Notes under the pieces: generated by a model
Told to the model about the DNA's origin: nothing
The model's database searches: none
Seen by the model: the letters and a program-made list of their open reading frames with translations, nothing else
In this document: positions 62,523 to 64,000 of the stretch, in pieces
Layout of the letters: each line of letters begins with the position of its first letter
Numbering within the stretch: position 1 is the stretch's first letter
Assembly (NCBI RefSeq): GCF_014645815.1
Contig: NZ_BMML01000003.1
Span: 1 to 64,000 of the forward strand
Origin: Streptomyces fuscichromogenes
GTDB lineage: Bacteria; Actinomycetota; Actinomycetes; Streptomycetales; Streptomycetaceae
Reading direction: 5' to 3'
DNA: 64,000 nucleotides
Program-made: the position numbers and the translations under genes

Positions 62523-62551
62523 GGTCGTACCCGGCAGTGGGGAGTGCGCAC

Positions 62552-63340
62552 GTGTCCGTCGAGTCCGCCAACGAGTCCGGCACCGGCCCGGTGAACGCCG
62601 AGCGCTTCGCCCGCGAGGGCCTCGCCGCCCTCCAGCGCCTCACCGGGGCAGCCCGCGACGACGTCACCCGGGCCGCCGCACTGATCGCCGACTGCATCCG
62701 CGCCGACGGGGTCGTCCAGGCCTTCGGCACCGGGCACTCCCAGGCCATGGTCCTCGAAGTCGCGGGCCGCGCGGGCGGGTTGGTGCCCACCAACCGGATC
62801 AGCATCGCCGACCTCGTCCTCTACGGGGGCGAGCACCCGAGCGTCCTCGACGACCCGCTCCTGGAGCGCGAGCCCGGCGTCGCCGCCCGCCTCTACGAAC
62901 TCGCCGCCCCGCACCCCCAGGACCTCTTCGTCGTCATCTCCAACTCCGGGGTGAACAACGTGATCGTGGAGATGGCCCTGCACGCCAAGGAGCGCGGACA
63001 CCGGCTCCTCGCCCTGACCTCCCTCGCCCACACCAGGGCGGTCCCGGCCGGCCACCCCAGCGGCAGGAAGCTCGCCGACCTGGCCGACGTGGTCCTCGAC
63101 AACGCGGCTCCGCGCGGTGACGCCCTCCTCGAACTCCCGGGCGGCGGCGCGGTCTGCGCGCTGTCCACGCTGACCGGGGTGATGCTCGTACAGATGGCGG
63201 TGGCCGAGGCGGCCGGCCTCCTGCTCGCCTCCGGAGACCGCCCGCCGGTCTACGTCTCGGCCAACGTGCCCGGCGGCTTCGAGGGCAACCTGGAACTGGA
63301 GAAGCGGTACGCCGGACGGATCCGGCGCACCGCGAGCTGA
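62552..63340 (+). CDS. SIS-domain phosphosugar isomerase-like protein
   Basis: 262 aa from a GTG preceded by GGGGAG. A single SIS fold: ALIADCIRADGVVQAFGTGHSQAMVLEVAGRAGGLVPTNRIS, with the phosphate-binding FGTGHS loop, DLFVVISNSGVNNVIVEMALHAKERGHRLLALTS (second phosphate loop SNSG) and ADVVLDNAAPRGDALLEL. It resembles the sugar isomerase-domain proteins placed beside RpiR regulators and amino-sugar kinases; it may isomerise or deaminate, or de-lactylate (MurQ-like), a sugar phosphate. Its promoter carries the regulon motif. A strong hairpin lies just after the stop. Confidence 0.85.
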   Translation: MSVESANESGTGPVNAERFAREGLAALQRLTGAARDDVTRAAALIADCIRADGVVQAFGTGHSQAMVLEVAGRAGGLVPTNRISIADLVLYGGEHPSVLDDPLLEREPGVAARLYELAAPHPQDLFVVISNSGVNNVIVEMALHAKERGHRLLALTSLAHTRAVPAGHPSGRKLADLADVVLDNAAPRGDALLELPGGGAVCALSTLTGVMLVQMAVAEAAGLLLASGDRPPVYVSANVPGGFEGNLELEKRYAGRIRRTAS

Positions 63341-63646
63341 CCTGGCGTCGTCGTGGCGGAGGGCCGGCGAGACCGCCGGCCGGTCGTCACGTCGGACACC
63401 GAGCTGGACACGCCCATCGGACAGGCGTTCGGCACAGCCGTCGGCGGATGCTCCTCGGCACCCGCCCGCCAGGCGCCGACGTGCGGCGGGAGACCCGCCG
63501 TCGTCGGCGTGACCAGCAGGCCGAGACCGGCGGCGAAGGCGGGTTGCGCGGGCGGGTTCGGGGCCGGTCCTCAAGGGCGCTGCCCGATCGGTCTTCGGAT
63601 CGGTTCGCCGGATGTGTCGTGCGGTGTCGGTCGATCCGGCCTCGGC
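63341..63646. other. intergenic region between converging genes
   Basis: 306 bases between the SIS gene (+) and the FUSC-like gene (-). Apart from the terminator hairpin at 63362-63381 nothing is recognised. Confidence 0.4.
63362..63381 (+). terminator. terminator hairpin after the SIS gene
   Basis: GGCCGGCG (63362-63369) and CGCCGGCC (63374-63381) pair perfectly around an AGAC tetraloop, 21 bases after the SIS stop. Confidence 0.6.
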
Positions 63647-64000
63647 TCAGCTGCCTGCACCTCTGCGGGGCCGGCGGTGGTGTGCTCGCGCCTGGGCCCG
63701 GGCTGCCTCGGCGAGGGCGGGCTGGAGGCGGCGGGCGGCGTCCACGTGGTCGCCGGTCCAGATGATCCGGACCGCGACGGGCGTGGCCCGTCCCTGCGCG
63801 TCGCTGAGTTCGGTACGGACGGACTCCACGAGCCGTACCGCCTCCTCGGCCCGGAGCGGGACGACGTCGGGGACGGGCGACCGGTCGCAGAGGCTCGCCG
63901 CGAAGACGTGGTACCAGTCGGTGACCAGGGACGTCGAGCCGAGGACGGCACGGTGGGCGTCGGCCCGGACGGCCTGGGAGCGGGCCCGGTCCTCGCCCTG
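63647..64000 (-). CDS. FUSC-like membrane protein, C-terminal part only
   Basis: The frame is open from the last base of the window to a stop at 63647 (117 residues). It reads RARSQAVRADAHRAVLGSTSLVTDWYHVFAASLCDRSPVPDVVPL...AVRIIWTGDHVDAARRLQPALAEAARAQARAHH, an amphipathic helical region. The RSQAVRADAHRAV...W..VF pattern recalls the cytosolic C-terminus of actinobacterial FUSC-family (aromatic-acid exporter-like) proteins. The membrane part is outside the window, so the assignment is tentative. Confidence 0.5.
   Translation of the reverse strand, partial: QGEDRARSQAVRADAHRAVLGSTSLVTDWYHVFAASLCDRSPVPDVVPLRAEEAVRLVESVRTELSDAQGRATPVAVRIIWTGDHVDAARRLQPALAEAARAQARAHHRRPRRGAGS

Overview
This 64 kb window is almost certainly a piece of a Streptomyces (or very close actinomycete) chromosome. 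GC content is very high with a strong third-position bias, GTG and TTG starts are common, genes are packed with ATGA/GTGA overlaps, and the families are typical of the genus (STAND NTPases, PBP4, GH35/GH38/GH3 enzymes, FUSC, EgtA). I see no rRNA, tRNA or CRISPR.

Layout. 1-14 kb is a mixed accessory stretch: the end of an esterase; a coupled CMD / aldo-keto reductase / MFS operon; a LysR regulator broken by a small deletion, divergent from a DJ-1/PfpI and SRPBCC pair; a VOC protein; a decayed IS982-type transposase; an alpha/beta hydrolase; a large NB-ARC/TPR STAND protein; a frameshifted DUF6461-like gene; and an SDR. 14.5-17.3 kb holds a PBP4-type D,D-carboxypeptidase and an acyl-CoA dehydrogenase.

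17.6-34.3 kb is a sulfur-scavenging island. Two separate dipeptide-type ABC importer operons each carry, about 235 nt upstream of the binding-protein gene, a small uORF ending in a Cys-rich peptide with the same core (YVDLRR..CSALCR and HIDLKR..SCLCRV). This is the hallmark of cysteine-responsive transcription attenuation. Operon 1 also carries a two-component flavin monooxygenase (NtaA/SnaA/DszA family), an SsuE-like FMN reductase and a hydrolase. Operon 2 ends in a luciferase-type monooxygenase cut to about 53 codons. Between them lie an Rrf2 regulator with a DsbA-like protein and a divergent, probably leaderless, cupin gene with a perfect palindrome in the shared promoter. Further sulfur-linked genes follow at 35.6-38.6 kb: a rhodanese operon and a glutamate-cysteine ligase (egtA) without egtBCD beside it.

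39.3-63.3 kb is dominated by glycan degradation and cell-wall enzymes: a secreted multidomain GH35 beta-galactosidase, an NlpC/P60 peptidase with an unknown partner, an SLT-domain protein, a NagZ-like GH3, a GH5_18-like enzyme with no canonical start codon (perfect Shine-Dalgarno followed by ATC), a BadF-type sugar kinase, a second GH3, a CUT1 sugar importer, a GH38 alpha-mannosidase with a SurA-like partner, an RpiR repressor and a SIS-domain protein. Four promoters of this block share a TGGTTCAA(A)TCA(A)CCA-like palindrome, so it looks like one RpiR-controlled regulon. The enzyme set fits uptake and breakdown of N-glycan fragments (alpha-mannose, Man-beta-GlcNAc core, GlcNAc phosphorylation); this is an inference. 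The window ends inside a FUSC-like membrane protein gene on the minus strand.
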